Shown: positions 35,418 to 45,052, numbered from the stretch's first letter. The stretch is 64,000 nt of DNA from Robiginitalea sp. (GCA_024642005.1 JAHECA010000009.1:58372-122371), one strand, 5' to 3'. Notes: generated by a model not told the origin, from the sequence alone. Program-made: numbers and translations.

Positions 35418-35981
35418 ATGAGAACATTCCTGATTGCTTGCTGCAGCCTGATGGCTGGCCTTACCCTTCAAGCCCAGTCGACCTGGGCGGCCGACAAAGC
35501 GCATTCCCAGATTCAGTTTGAAATTACCCACATGCTGATTTCCACAGTTGCGGGAAATTTTGGCGATTTCGAGATATCGGCCGTGGCCGGGGAAGCCTTT
35601 TCTGACCCGCAATTTACGGGCAGCATTAAAACCACCAGCGTAGACACCGGCGTGGAACGCCGCGACAACCACCTGCGTAGCGCCGATTTCTTCGAAGCGG
35701 AAACCTATCCCGAAATGACTTTCGTAACCACATCGGTTCAGGCTACGGGCGAAAAAACTTTTGATCTCAATGGAGACCTGACCCTGCATGGGGTCACTAA
35801 AGCCGTAACCCTCAAAGGGTCGGTCACTGGAGTTATCACCGACCCGCGGAGCCAAAAGCCCAAGGCCGGTGTAAAATTGACCACTACCATAAACCGGAAA
35901 GACTATGGTGTGGGCACTTCCATGGGCATGGTGGGCGACGAGGTGGAAATCACCATCCGCCTGGAAATGGCACAACAGTAA
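35418..35981 (+). CDS. YceI-family periplasmic lipid-binding protein
   Basis: A 187-residue exported lipocalin-like protein (signal MRTFLIACCSLMAGLTLQA). The opening WAADKAHSQIQFEITHMLIS is the classic YceI start, and FEAETYPEMTFVTTSVQATG and LTLHGVTKAVTLKGSV are the family's other hallmarks. YceI proteins bind polyisoprenoids or other amphiphilic ligands in a beta-barrel. It stands alone behind a palindrome (35314-35331), suggesting individual control. Downstream, GH3 starts 42 bases later and may share the transcript. Confidence 0.95.
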   Translation: MRTFLIACCSLMAGLTLQAQSTWAADKAHSQIQFEITHMLISTVAGNFGDFEISAVAGEAFSDPQFTGSIKTTSVDTGVERRDNHLRSADFFEAETYPEMTFVTTSVQATGEKTFDLNGDLTLHGVTKAVTLKGSVTGVITDPRSQKPKAGVKLTTTINRKDYGVGTSMGMVGDEVEITIRLEMAQQ

Positions 35982-36023
35982 AACATCCAGGCTTCTGGCC
36001 TGACCAACCTAAACCGCTTGACA

Positions 36024-38360
36024 ATGAGAACACCGCACATGCGAATTACGATGCTGGGCGCTGCCGCCCTGGCCCTTGCCCTGTTTGCCGGCTGTAGCCC
36101 AAAATGGAAAGAAAGCCCGAAAGAAGGCTACATCCTGGTCGAAAACGAAGGGGGTCAAACCCTGGGTTATTCCCCCGCTTCGGGCGTGACCCTGCTCACG
36201 GTAGACCGGCTGGCCTTCAAGGACCTGAACCGCAACGGCAGCCTGGAGCCCTATGAAGACTGGCGCCTGCCGGCCGGGGAACGGGCGGCTGACCTGGCCG
36301 GGCGCATGTCGGTGGAACAGATTGCCGGGCTCATGCTCTACAGCGCCCACCAGCGGATTCCCGGAGGCGGATTTCGCGGGGGTGACACTTATAACGGCAA
36401 ATCGCAGGAAGAGAGTGGGGCCCGGTCATTCGACCTGACCGATCAGCAGCAGAAATTTCTCACCGACGACAACCTGCGCCACGTACTGATTACCACCGTA
36501 GAAAACGCGGCGATTGCGGCTCAGTGGAACAACAATGTACAAACCCTGGTCGAGGGCCTGGGCCTCGGTATCCCGGCCAATAACAGCACCGACCCGCGGC
36601 ACGAGGCCCATTCGGACGAGGAATATACCATGGGCGCCGGGGGCGACATTTCGCGTTGGCCCGGCTCCATTGGCCTGGCAGCCAGTTTTGACCCTTCCCT
36701 GGTAAAACAATTCGGCCAGATTGCCTCGGTAGAATACCGGGCACTGGGCCTGGCAACGGCCCTATCACCCCAGGTAGACCTGGCAACCGATCCGCGCTGG
36801 TACCGTTTCCCCGGCACCTTCGGGGAAGAGCCCCATCTGGCTACAGATATGGCCCGGGCCTATGTAGACGGGTTCCAGACCTCCTCCCCTGAAAAAACCA
36901 TCGCAGGGGGCTGGGGTTACGAAAGCGTGAATGCCATGGTGAAACACTGGCCCGGAGGAGGCGCCGGCGAAGGCGGGCGCGACGCGCATTACGGCTTCGG
37001 GAAATTCGCCGTTTTCCCCGGAAACAATCTGGAGATGCACAAAATCCCATTTGTCGATGGCGCTTTTGACCTGGAAGGGGGCACCGGCAAGGCCGCTGCG
37101 GTTATGCCCTATTACACCATTTCCTTAAATCAGGACCCCGGCGGGGATAATGTAGGCAATGCCTTTAGCGCATACTTCATCACCGACCAGTTGCGCGGTA
37201 AATACGGCTATGACGGGGTGGTCTGCACCGATTGGGGGGTTACCCGCGAAGACGGCGGCATGGCCGTATTCGGAGCCACGCCCTGGGGCGTGGAAAGCCT
37301 TAGTGTGGCCGAGCGCCACTACCGTATTCTTATGGCCGGCTGCGACCAGTTTGGCGGTAACAACGATGCCGGGCCGGTGCTGGAAGCCTACCAGATGGGC
37401 GTGGCAGAACACGGTGAAGAGTATATGCGAACCCGTTTTGAGACCTCTGCGCGCCGGTTACTGACCAACATCTTCCAGGTGGGCCTGTTCGAAAACCCGT
37501 ATCTCGATATACAGCATACCACCGAGGTAGTCGGGAATCCGGAATACATGAAAGCCGGGTATGAGGCACAACTGCGTTCCCTGGTATTGCTAAAAAACCA
37601 GGATGCCGTACTGCCGATTGCCAGGGAGCGGAAGGTGTATATCCCGCAGCGTTTCGTACCTCCCTCCCAGTCGTTCTTCGGACCCGAGATTCCGGGACGC
37701 TGGGAAATGCCCATCAAGGTGGAAATCGCTTCCCGATACTTTACCGTGACCGACAAACCCGAGGAGGCCGACCTGGCCCTGGTGGTGATCACCAACCCCA
37801 TTAACGGGCGTACAGCCGGCTATAGTGCCGCAGACGCCGAAGCAGGGGGCAACGGATTCTTCCCCATCTCCCTGCAATATGGCCCGTATACGGCCACAGA
37901 CGCCCGCGACCCCAGTCTGGGTGGTGATGCCCGCGAAGGGGATGTATTGAACCGCACCTATAAAGGCAAATCGGCAACTGCACACAACCATACCGACCTG
38001 AAACTGATTAAGGATACCGAGGCGGCCATGAAAGGCAAGCCTGTGGTTGTGGTATTGAAAATGTCTAACCCCACCGTGGTCTCCGAATTCGAGAAAGACA
38101 TCGAGGCCCTGCTGGTGAATTTCAATGTTTCCGACCAGGCGGTGCTCGATATCTTGTCGGGAGCCTCAGAACCCTCGGGCCTGCTGCCGTTGCAAATGCC
38201 GGCCAACATGCAGACCGTAGAAACCCAACTTGAAGACGTACCCCTTGATATGACCCCTCACACAGATGCCCAAGGCCATGTGTATGATTTTGGGTTTGGC
38301 ATGAACTGGCAGGGGCCCATCGACGATGCCAGAACCGAGAGGTACGCCCAAAAGGAGTAA
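36024..38360 (+). CDS. Glycoside hydrolase family 3 lipoprotein
   Basis: A 778-residue GH3 enzyme with lipoprotein signal (GAAALALALFAGCSPKW). The TIM-barrel domain runs from about residue 45 (LEPYEDWRLPAGERAADLAG); the substrate-binding segment WPGSIGLAASFDPSLVKQFG is near 215 and the nucleophile aspartate is in YDGVVCTDWGVTREDGG near 400. The alpha/beta-sandwich follows (SLVLLKNQDAVLPI near 520; VVLKMSNPTVVSEFEKDIEA near 675). A long insert after AGYSAADAEAGGNGFFPIS suggests a special substrate. Beta-glucosidase or beta-xylosidase activity is likely but not determinable. ATG at 36024 is preferred to the TTG two codons earlier. Confidence 0.94.
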   Translation: MRTPHMRITMLGAAALALALFAGCSPKWKESPKEGYILVENEGGQTLGYSPASGVTLLTVDRLAFKDLNRNGSLEPYEDWRLPAGERAADLAGRMSVEQIAGLMLYSAHQRIPGGGFRGGDTYNGKSQEESGARSFDLTDQQQKFLTDDNLRHVLITTVENAAIAAQWNNNVQTLVEGLGLGIPANNSTDPRHEAHSDEEYTMGAGGDISRWPGSIGLAASFDPSLVKQFGQIASVEYRALGLATALSPQVDLATDPRWYRFPGTFGEEPHLATDMARAYVDGFQTSSPEKTIAGGWGYESVNAMVKHWPGGGAGEGGRDAHYGFGKFAVFPGNNLEMHKIPFVDGAFDLEGGTGKAAAVMPYYTISLNQDPGGDNVGNAFSAYFITDQLRGKYGYDGVVCTDWGVTREDGGMAVFGATPWGVESLSVAERHYRILMAGCDQFGGNNDAGPVLEAYQMGVAEHGEEYMRTRFETSARRLLTNIFQVGLFENPYLDIQHTTEVVGNPEYMKAGYEAQLRSLVLLKNQDAVLPIARERKVYIPQRFVPPSQSFFGPEIPGRWEMPIKVEIASRYFTVTDKPEEADLALVVITNPINGRTAGYSAADAEAGGNGFFPISLQYGPYTATDARDPSLGGDAREGDVLNRTYKGKSATAHNHTDLKLIKDTEAAMKGKPVVVVLKMSNPTVVSEFEKDIEALLVNFNVSDQAVLDILSGASEPSGLLPLQMPANMQTVETQLEDVPLDMTPHTDAQGHVYDFGFGMNWQGPIDDARTERYAQKE

Positions 38361-38370
38361 ATGTTCCATT

Positions 38371-40593
38371 ATGAAAATGATAACCATCCCGGCCCTGGCC
38401 GGGATGCTGTGCTGCACACTCGCCATCAGGGCGCAAACCGGTTCGACAGACCCGCGTGAGACCTATCAGTTGCATATCAAGCGTGCCTCCTCCCCCATTG
38501 TAATGGATGGCCTATTGGGCGAGCAGGCCTGGGAGGAAGCCGAAGTGGCCGGGGATTTCTGGATGAAATTCCCGCGTGACGGAGAGCGGGCGCCCAAACG
38601 CACCGAGGTGCGCATGACCTACGACGACCGCTTCCTGTATGTGGTAGCCGTGTGCTACGGCCCTGACGACTATGTGGTACAAACCCTCAAGCGCGACAGC
38701 CGCTTCTTCGAGGGGGACGGCTTCGGTATTATTTTAGATCCCATGAACCGCCGCACCAATGGTTTTCTTTTCGGGGTAAGCCCCTTTAATGTGCAGGCCG
38801 AAGATCTGCTGAGCCAAAGTGCCTTCGGCAGGCCTAACTTTTCGTGGGACAACCGCTGGTTTTCTGAGGTGACCCGCTTTGACGACCGCTATATCGTGGA
38901 GATCGCCATCCCATTTAAAACCCTGCGGTTCGAAACCGGGAACCGTACCTGGGGCGTCAATTTTTTCCGGAACGACCTGAAAGTGAACCAGTACCACAGC
39001 TGGACCGCAGTACCCGTCAATTTTTCAGCTACCAACCTGGGCTTTACCGGTTCACTGTTTTGGGACCAGGAACCCCTTAAAACGGGCACGAATGTTTCCC
39101 TTATCCCCTATACCCGGGTATCCCAATACAAAGACAAGGAGGCAGACCCGGCCGATTCGAACACACAGTTCGATGCAGGCCTGGATGCCAAGCTGGCCAT
39201 TACTTCTTCCATGAACCTGGACCTGACCATCAACCCCGATTTTTCGCAAGTCGATGTGGACGTGCAACAGACCAACCTGACCCGCTTCAATTTGAATTTT
39301 CCGGAACGGCGGCCTTTTTTCCTTGAAAACAACGACCTGTTCACCAATTTTGGGGTACCACCCGCCCAGCCCATCTTTACCCGGCGTATGGGCCTGGATG
39401 AAGAGAACATGCCCGTGCCCATTCTCTATGGGGCCCGGCTTAGCGGCAACCTGAGTGAACGCTTCCGGATGGGGCTGTTAAACCTGCAAACCAAGGCCGA
39501 AGAAGGGCGCAACGGGCAGAACTATACCATTGCCACCTTCAGCCAGAGTTTCTGGGAGCGGTCGGTGCTCAAAGGCTATGTAACCAACCGCCAGGCCGTG
39601 GTTAAAGGAGAAGGATTCGACTACAGCGATTACGGCCGCAATGCCGGCATGGAATTCAATTACCTTAACCTGCCGGGCACCTGGAACGTGTTTGGGGGGC
39701 TGCACGTCTCCGACAAGCCAGAGGTCGGGGTGGGAACTTACCGACTGATCGCAGTAGACCATCCCGGCAGGAACTTTGATTTCTATATGAACTATTTCGG
39801 GATCGATACGGACTACTATGCCGACATTGGCTTTATTCCCCGGATGGACAATTACGACGCTGCCAATGATACCATTGTTCACCTGGGCTATGAGCATTTA
39901 TTTTCGCGGGCGGCATTCATTTTCAGGCCTCCTGCAGGCAGTGCTGTGGTTATGCACGGCCCGTCGGCGCGTATTGTAATGGACTGGCTCCCCGGCTGGA
40001 TCTTCAACGAACGTTCGTCCAACCTGCAATACGAGGTAAAATTCAGCAATACAAGCGAACTGCAGGCCGGCCTGGAGGAAAACGAAACGCGGCTGATCTT
40101 CTCCACTGCCTTTACCGACGCAGAGCCCCTGCCTCCTGGGGCTTACACCTACCAGCGGGCCGGATTCACCTACCAGTCCGACGCCCGGAAACCTATTGCC
40201 TTTGAAGGGCAGGTGCAGGTAGGCAGCTTTTACAACGGCACCCTGAGCCGGTATGGTGCAGGCCTTACTTACCGGGTGCAGCCCTGGGGAAATTTCAGCC
40301 TGAAAGTGGAACAGAACAACCTGCGACTGCCAGATCCGTACGGCAGTACCGACCTCACCCTGATTAACCAGCGCACGGAAATCAATTTTTCGAACAAGTT
40401 GTTTTGGACCACCTTCCTGCAGTACAATACCCAACAAGACAACTTCAATGTGAACAGCCGCCTGCAGTGGCGCTTTGCCCCGATGTCTGACCTGTTCCTG
40501 GTCTTTACCGACAACTACCTGAGTTCGCCTTTCCTGCAGGTGAACCGCAACCGGGGGGTGGTGTTGAAACTGAATTACTGGCTTACGCTATAG
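38371..40593 (+). CDS. DUF5916 protein: CBM9-like domain plus outer-membrane beta-barrel-like region
   Basis: A 740-residue exported protein (MKMITIPALAGMLCCTLA, cleavage near RAQ). Residues about 35-225 form a carbohydrate-binding family 9-like domain (MDGLLGEQAWEEAEVAGDFW, MTYDDRFLYVVAVCY). The remainder is the DUF5916 region (NLDLTINPDFSQVDVDVQQT, FPERRPFFLENNDLF), ending in amphipathic strands and a terminal VLKLNYWLTL, as expected of an outer-membrane barrel. Function is not established for the family. A good ribosome binding site (AAAGGAG at 38351) lies at the end of the GH3 gene, only 10 bases separate the two genes, so they are very probably one operon. Confidence 0.9.
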   Translation: MKMITIPALAGMLCCTLAIRAQTGSTDPRETYQLHIKRASSPIVMDGLLGEQAWEEAEVAGDFWMKFPRDGERAPKRTEVRMTYDDRFLYVVAVCYGPDDYVVQTLKRDSRFFEGDGFGIILDPMNRRTNGFLFGVSPFNVQAEDLLSQSAFGRPNFSWDNRWFSEVTRFDDRYIVEIAIPFKTLRFETGNRTWGVNFFRNDLKVNQYHSWTAVPVNFSATNLGFTGSLFWDQEPLKTGTNVSLIPYTRVSQYKDKEADPADSNTQFDAGLDAKLAITSSMNLDLTINPDFSQVDVDVQQTNLTRFNLNFPERRPFFLENNDLFTNFGVPPAQPIFTRRMGLDEENMPVPILYGARLSGNLSERFRMGLLNLQTKAEEGRNGQNYTIATFSQSFWERSVLKGYVTNRQAVVKGEGFDYSDYGRNAGMEFNYLNLPGTWNVFGGLHVSDKPEVGVGTYRLIAVDHPGRNFDFYMNYFGIDTDYYADIGFIPRMDNYDAANDTIVHLGYEHLFSRAAFIFRPPAGSAVVMHGPSARIVMDWLPGWIFNERSSNLQYEVKFSNTSELQAGLEENETRLIFSTAFTDAEPLPPGAYTYQRAGFTYQSDARKPIAFEGQVQVGSFYNGTLSRYGAGLTYRVQPWGNFSLKVEQNNLRLPDPYGSTDLTLINQRTEINFSNKLFWTTFLQYNTQQDNFNVNSRLQWRFAPMSDLFLVFTDNYLSSPFLQVNRNRGVVLKLNYWLTL

Positions 40594-40821
40594 CCCTGCA
40601 CTAAAGTGGCGCTGTGCTTATTTTCAACCGGAAACCCAGGGCTGAGCAAAGCACTGCCATTGCTGGTGTGATTTGGGCCCGCTCCTGGTTATGATGGGAC
40701 ATTGCAGGCCGAAAACATAACTTGGTCACCGGGAAGGGGGTGGGGGATTTATCCCCGGCCCAACCCGACCGCTCCCCTTCTGCGATCTTCTTCGTACTTT
40801 TTACGGACCAAAACCAACATT

Positions 40822-42075
40822 ATGAAAAAGCTCCTGGCTTTACTTTTCTGCGCTGCGATCTTCAGCCCGCTCCAAGCGCAGCTGCTTCTCAGGCCCGAGC
40901 GGGTCTTTGACGGCACCGAAATGCACGCGCAATGGGTTGTGATGGTTCAGGACTCGCTGATTGCCTATGCCGGTCCGGAAAGCCGCTTGCGTTTACCACC
41001 CGGCACAGAATCCCTGGACCTTCCGGGAATGACCCTGCTTCCCGGCCTTATCGAAGGGCATTCGCACCTGCTGCTGCACCCCTACAACGAAACACCCTGG
41101 AACGACCAGGTACTAAAAGAATCAACGGCCGAACGTGCCGTGCGTGGGGCTGTACATGCCCGGGCCTCGCTGATGGCGGGCATTACCACCATGCGCGACC
41201 TGGGCTCCGAAGGAGCCGGCTACGCCGATGTGGCCCTGAAAAAAACCATCTCAGCCGGCATCATACCCGGCCCGCGGCTCCTGGTGGCCGGGCCAGCCAT
41301 TGTCGCAACCGGGGCCTATGGCCCCAAAGGTTTCCATGAAGGGGTGCAGGTGCCCCTCGGGGCCGAACCGGTGAGCGGGGTACCCGAGGCCATCACTGCC
41401 GTTCGCCGCCAGTTGGGGGGCGGGGCAGATTTCATCAAGGTATACGCCGATTACCGCTGGACACCCGGTGCGCCCTCCCAGCCTACTTTTTTACCGGAAG
41501 AACTGGATGCCATGGTGGCCGCCGCTACTTCTGCGGGCACTTATGTGGTGGCACATGCGGGAACCCCGGAAGGTATGCGTCGTGCTATTGAGGCAGGCGT
41601 GGAGACCATCGAGCACGGTGACGGGGGCACTGCAGAGGTATTTTCCCTGATGAAAGCGAAAGGCGTGGTCTTCTATCCCACCCTGGCCGCCAGTGACGCC
41701 ACCGAACGCTATCGCGGCTGGACCGGCAGCCCCGACACGGAGCGCATTCGGCAGAAAAAGGAAAGTTTCAACCGGGCGTTGGCATCGGGAGTACGTATCG
41801 GCTTCGGGGGCGATGTGGGCGTGTATCCACATGGGGAAAATTACCGGGAACTGGAATTGATGGGAGCTTATGGTATGCCCAAATTGCAGGTCTTACGCGC
41901 CGCTACCTCGGTAAATGCACAGGCCTTCCACCTGGCGCGGCTTGGCCAGGTACGAGAAGGTTTCCTGGCCGACCTGATCGCCGTACCCGGAGATCCTGCT
42001 GCCGATTTGAAAGCGCTGCGCACGGTTTCCCTGGTTTTGCTGAACGGGAAGATCGTGAAAGATGAAACGCGCTGA
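40822..42075 (+). CDS. Exported amidohydrolase (imidazolonepropionase/Xaa-Pro dipeptidase-like)
   Basis: A 417-residue secreted hydrolase (signal MKKLLALLFCAAIFSPLQAQ). Metal ligands are visible in LLPGLIEGHSHLLLHPYN near 79, a probable carbamylated-lysine segment GGGADFIKVYADYRW near 203, VVAHAGTPEGMRRAIEAG near 245, TIEHGDGG near 262 and the aspartate in RIGFGGDVGVYPHG near 330. It is a paralogue-like companion of the amidohydrolase at 32818, but is not a lipoprotein. The 228 bases upstream contain a small G/C hairpin (40743-40756) and no convincing -7 element. Confidence 0.92.
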   Translation: MKKLLALLFCAAIFSPLQAQLLLRPERVFDGTEMHAQWVVMVQDSLIAYAGPESRLRLPPGTESLDLPGMTLLPGLIEGHSHLLLHPYNETPWNDQVLKESTAERAVRGAVHARASLMAGITTMRDLGSEGAGYADVALKKTISAGIIPGPRLLVAGPAIVATGAYGPKGFHEGVQVPLGAEPVSGVPEAITAVRRQLGGGADFIKVYADYRWTPGAPSQPTFLPEELDAMVAAATSAGTYVVAHAGTPEGMRRAIEAGVETIEHGDGGTAEVFSLMKAKGVVFYPTLAASDATERYRGWTGSPDTERIRQKKESFNRALASGVRIGFGGDVGVYPHGENYRELELMGAYGMPKLQVLRAATSVNAQAFHLARLGQVREGFLADLIAVPGDPAADLKALRTVSLVLLNGKIVKDETR

Positions 42076-42162
42076 GTAACCGGATAACCGATTTGAAATT
42101 GCAGACCAGGCGGTTACCTTGATTGCGGGAGGGAGGGTTCACCCTAAAAAACTTACTCCCCC

Positions 42163-43509
42163 TCAGGGAAAAATCAGCCGCATCTCGGTTCCGGCCCCAT
42201 TCAAGCTGCGTACCTGGATCTGCCCGCCGTGCAAGGTCATAATTTGCTTGCATAAGCTCAGGCCAATGCCGCTGCCCTTTTTTTTGGTGCTGAAAAAGGG
42301 AATAAAAATGGTCTCGAGAATTTCTTCCGGAATACCCGCCCCGTTATCGGTCACTCGAATCACCGGTTTCCCGGATTCGCTGCGGGCAGCCGAAATGTGT
42401 ACTTTGCCTTCCGCAGTGCCCTCACAGGCATCCATCGCATTAAGGATCAGGTTAATGAGTACCTGCTCCACCAGGTACGTATCTATTTCCAATTCCAAAT
42501 CGGGCTGGGGCGATGAAAAATGCATGCCGATGTTCCGGTCTTCCAGGGAAGGCTCCATCAAGATCCGTATGTTGGCGAAAAGCTCCCCCGAGCGAATACT
42601 GCTGCGATTCAGTTGGGTTACCTTATTCAGGCTCCGGTAGGTCTTGGCAAATTTCATCAGCCCTTCGCTGCGCTTACTGATGCTGCGGATACCCGAACTG
42701 AGGTCTTCCAAATTCAAAGGGCGCTGCCCAGGCTGTTCGATTGCCTCCCTCAGGTGGGCCTGCAAGGTATCCGAGAGGGACGATATGGGGGCAATGCTGT
42801 TCATGATCTCGTGGGTCATCACGCTGAGCAGTTTCTTCCAGGCTTCGCTCTCGCTGCGGTTCAGGGTGTCTTCGATATTCTGAAGGACAATAAGTTTAAA
42901 GGAGTCTTCCGCTACCTGGAAGATGGTATCTGAGATAAGTACCCGCACCGTCTCCTGGCGCAGGCGTAAGCCAACGGTAACCGGGGCGGCGTGGTAGGTC
43001 TCAAAAAGCTCGTCGTAGACGGCCGGCAGCCGTTTGGCCAGAAAACTGATGTTTCGGAACGAAGGAAGGTCGAGGGTCTTTAAGAGCTGTCCGTTGGCCC
43101 AGAGTACCTCTCCCGATTCGGTGTTGAATGCCAGAATGCCTACCTCTACCATTTCCAGTATTCGCTGAAGGTACAGGAATTGTACCTGTCGCTCGTTGTT
43201 GATATCCTTGAACGTCTGGTTGATCAGGTTAAACCCGCGATGTAATTCGCGGATGTCGCGTGTGCCGTGTTTCTCGCTGAACCAGCGGGAAAAGTCGCGG
43301 TATTTCACGGCTTCGAAAAAATCGTTGACCGCCCGGAATCGCCGGCTTAAAAAACGATATAGGGAATAGAAGGCGTACAGGACCAAACCCGTGCCGCCAA
43401 AGAAAGCATAGACCTGCCCGCGCAGCAAACCGAAGAGCAGCAGGGTCAACCCGCCCGTGAGCAGGGCAATGCGCCAGAGCAAGGCCAGGGTATAACTTCT
43501 AAATATCAT
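42163..43509 (-). CDS. NtrY-like sensor histidine kinase
   Basis: A 448-residue membrane kinase. Two N-terminal helices (about 8-60: LLWRIALLTGGLTLLLFGLL and YAFFGGTGLVLYAFYSLY) are separated by only a few residues, so there is almost no periplasmic sensor loop; sensing may be in the membrane or the PAS-like region at about 100-215. The phosphoacceptor histidine is in SVMTHEIMNSIAPISSL near 233, followed by the N box NLILNAMDAC near 350, G1 VTDNGAGIPEE and G2 KKGSGIGLSL. The start at 43509 overlaps the response-regulator gene by 11 bases, and an upstream start would overlap it much more. It is the second gene of the regulator-kinase pair. Confidence 0.93.
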   Translation of the reverse strand: MIFRSYTLALLWRIALLTGGLTLLLFGLLRGQVYAFFGGTGLVLYAFYSLYRFLSRRFRAVNDFFEAVKYRDFSRWFSEKHGTRDIRELHRGFNLINQTFKDINNERQVQFLYLQRILEMVEVGILAFNTESGEVLWANGQLLKTLDLPSFRNISFLAKRLPAVYDELFETYHAAPVTVGLRLRQETVRVLISDTIFQVAEDSFKLIVLQNIEDTLNRSESEAWKKLLSVMTHEIMNSIAPISSLSDTLQAHLREAIEQPGQRPLNLEDLSSGIRSISKRSEGLMKFAKTYRSLNKVTQLNRSSIRSGELFANIRILMEPSLEDRNIGMHFSSPQPDLELEIDTYLVEQVLINLILNAMDACEGTAEGKVHISAARSESGKPVIRVTDNGAGIPEEILETIFIPFFSTKKKGSGIGLSLCKQIMTLHGGQIQVRSLNGAGTEMRLIFP

Positions 43510-44845
43510 ACTTGTCGAGTCTGCGATAGAGCGCGGCCCTCGTAATTCCCAGTTCGCGTGCCGATTTTGAAATATTGCCCTTGTTCTTCTCAATCACCCT
43601 TAAGATGGTGCTCTTCTCCAGGGTCTCCAGGTTTGATGTTCGCACCCCGGCCGGCTCTGACGCCTGCCGTTCAATCTTGGAAAAGACCAGGTCTTCGGCT
43701 CGCAACTGCTCATCTTCAGCCATGATTACCGCGCGTTCCAGGGCGTACTGCAACTCCCGCACATTGCCCGGAAACGGGTGGTTTTTCAGCTTTTTCAAAA
43801 AATCCGGATGCAGCTCAAAGGGTCCCTTGTGATATTTATCGGCATACAGGCCGGCAAAATGCCGGGCGAGACGACCGATGTCGTCTCCCCGCTCGCGCAA
43901 GGGGGGCAGGGTAATGTCGACCGTGTTGATCCGGTAAACCAGGTCTTTGCGGAATTTGTGCTCGTCGGCCAGGTCCTGCAGGCTCAGGTTGGTGGCGCAA
44001 ATAAGACGAAACTCGACGGGGATGGGCGTATTGCTCCCCAGGGGGGTTACCTGCCGGTTCTGCAGCACGGTTAACAGACGTACCTGTTGCCCCAGGCTAA
44101 TGTTACCGATCTCATCGAGGAAGAGGGTTCCCCCCTGGGCGGCTTCGAAGCGGCCCTGCCGGTCTTCGTGTGCCCCGGTGAAGGCACCTTTGCGATATCC
44201 GAAAAGTTCACTTTCAAACAGGGTTTCGGTAAGGGCTCCCACATCGACCTTCACAAAGGGTCCTTCGCGACGCAGGGAGCACTCGTGTATGGCCTGGGCG
44301 ACCAAATCTTTTCCGGTTCCATTCTCGCCCAGAATAAGGATATTGGCATCGGTAGGGGCCACCTTCCGCAACTTGACGAACACGTCATCCATGACCGGGC
44401 TCTGTCCCAGGATTCCTGAAAATCCTTCTTTCCGGGGGCTTTTACGACTCGGTTCAGCCCGATGTTGCAAAGCCTCCTGCAGGGCCTGGGTAATTTTCTC
44501 ATTGCTCCAGGGCTTTACCAGAAAATCGGTGGCGCCCTCTTTTAGCGATCGTATGGCCAGGTCGATATCGCCGTAGGCCGTAATGAGGATGATGGCGGTC
44601 TCGGGGCTGTGCTCCCTGATGCGCGCCAACCAGTACAGCCCTTCGTTGCCGGTGTGCACCAGGCCGTTGAAATTCATGTCGAGGATAACCGCGTCGAACT
44701 TCCGGCCATGCATCAGGCTGCCGATCTGGTTCGGGTTGCGGGCAGTTACCACCTCCTTTACCAAAGGCTTGAACAATAACCGCAGCGCGACCAGTACGTC
44801 CTCGTCGTCGTCAATGACCAGCAAATGGGCGTTTCGCAGTGCCAT
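43499..44845 (-). CDS. Sigma-54-dependent NtrC-family response regulator
   Basis: A 448-residue activator with three domains: receiver (residues 1-120, phosphorylated aspartate in FDAVILDMNFNG near 55), AAA+ sigma-54 interaction domain (Walker A GENGTGKD near 173, the sigma-54-contacting GAFTGA loop near 220, Walker B GGTLFLDEIGN near 240) and a Fis-type helix-turn-helix at the C-terminus (NISKSARELGITRAALYRRL). All residues needed to open sigma-54 promoters are present. It is divergent from the transport operon, and two TGTC-N9-GACA elements stand between them, so that operon is its likely target. Confidence 0.95.
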   Translation of the reverse strand: MALRNAHLLVIDDDEDVLVALRLLFKPLVKEVVTARNPNQIGSLMHGRKFDAVILDMNFNGLVHTGNEGLYWLARIREHSPETAIILITAYGDIDLAIRSLKEGATDFLVKPWSNEKITQALQEALQHRAEPSRKSPRKEGFSGILGQSPVMDDVFVKLRKVAPTDANILILGENGTGKDLVAQAIHECSLRREGPFVKVDVGALTETLFESELFGYRKGAFTGAHEDRQGRFEAAQGGTLFLDEIGNISLGQQVRLLTVLQNRQVTPLGSNTPIPVEFRLICATNLSLQDLADEHKFRKDLVYRINTVDITLPPLRERGDDIGRLARHFAGLYADKYHKGPFELHPDFLKKLKNHPFPGNVRELQYALERAVIMAEDEQLRAEDLVFSKIERQASEPAGVRTSNLETLEKSTILRVIEKNKGNISKSARELGITRAALYRRLDKYDI

Positions 44846-44917
44846 GGTTACAATATTACGATTTTAAGGGCGGAGCATCGAGGCACAACCGCCATTATTT
44901 GGAAGCCCCGGGCAAGC

Positions 44918-44934
44918 TGTCACGCTAGCGGACA
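44918..44934. promoter_or_regulatory. Candidate response-regulator binding site 1 (TGTC-N9-GACA)
   Basis: TGTCACGCTAGCGGACA, an inverted repeat with 4-bp arms and a 9-base spacer, in the divergent region between the NtrC-type regulator and the adaptor gene. It is matched by a second copy 22 bp downstream, two helical turns away, as expected for an upstream activating sequence bound by two dimers. Confidence 0.6.
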
Positions 44935-44939
44935 CTTAC

Positions 44940-44956
44940 TGTCTCAAAACCGGACA
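44940..44956. promoter_or_regulatory. Candidate response-regulator binding site 2 (TGTC-N9-GACA)
   Basis: TGTCTCAAAACCGGACA has the same arms and spacer as the site at 44918. The centre lies about 60 bases upstream of the putative -24 element, inside the range known for NtrC-type enhancers. Confidence 0.6.
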
Positions 44957-45007
44957 CTTTTTGGATATCAGAATTAGCAACAACCTCATTATGTGCACCT
45001 TGCTCTT

Positions 45008-45024
45008 TTGGCATGAAATTCCCT
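45008..45024 (+). promoter_or_regulatory. Candidate sigma-54 (-24/-12) promoter of the transport operon
   Basis: TTGGCATGAAATTCCCT aligns with the sigma-54 consensus TTGGCACGnnnnTTGCW: the -24 GG is intact, while the -12 box reads TTCCCT-like with C for the G of GC. The implied start near 45036 gives a short leader to the ATG at 45053. The weak -12 half limits confidence. Confidence 0.45.
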
Positions 45025-45052
45025 GTCCGTAATCCATAAAGGAAAAACCTGT

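Noticed and set aside
40743..40756. GGGGA-TTTA-TCCCC hairpin upstream of the amidohydrolase
   Set aside because: No T-run follows on either strand and the stem is only 5 bp, so it is not a credible terminator; no function can be assigned.
42076..42162. Possible terminator between the amidohydrolase and kinase genes (AGGGT-TC-ACCCT)
   Set aside because: The stem is short and followed by A residues on the plus strand and C residues on the minus strand, so neither direction has a U-tract.
44957..44975. Alternative -24/-12 element around CGGACACTTTTTGGA (44951-44965)
   Set aside because: GG-N10-GA has a poorer -12 than TTGGCATGAAATTCCCT, overlaps a TGTC-N9-GACA site and would give a leader of about 75 bases.
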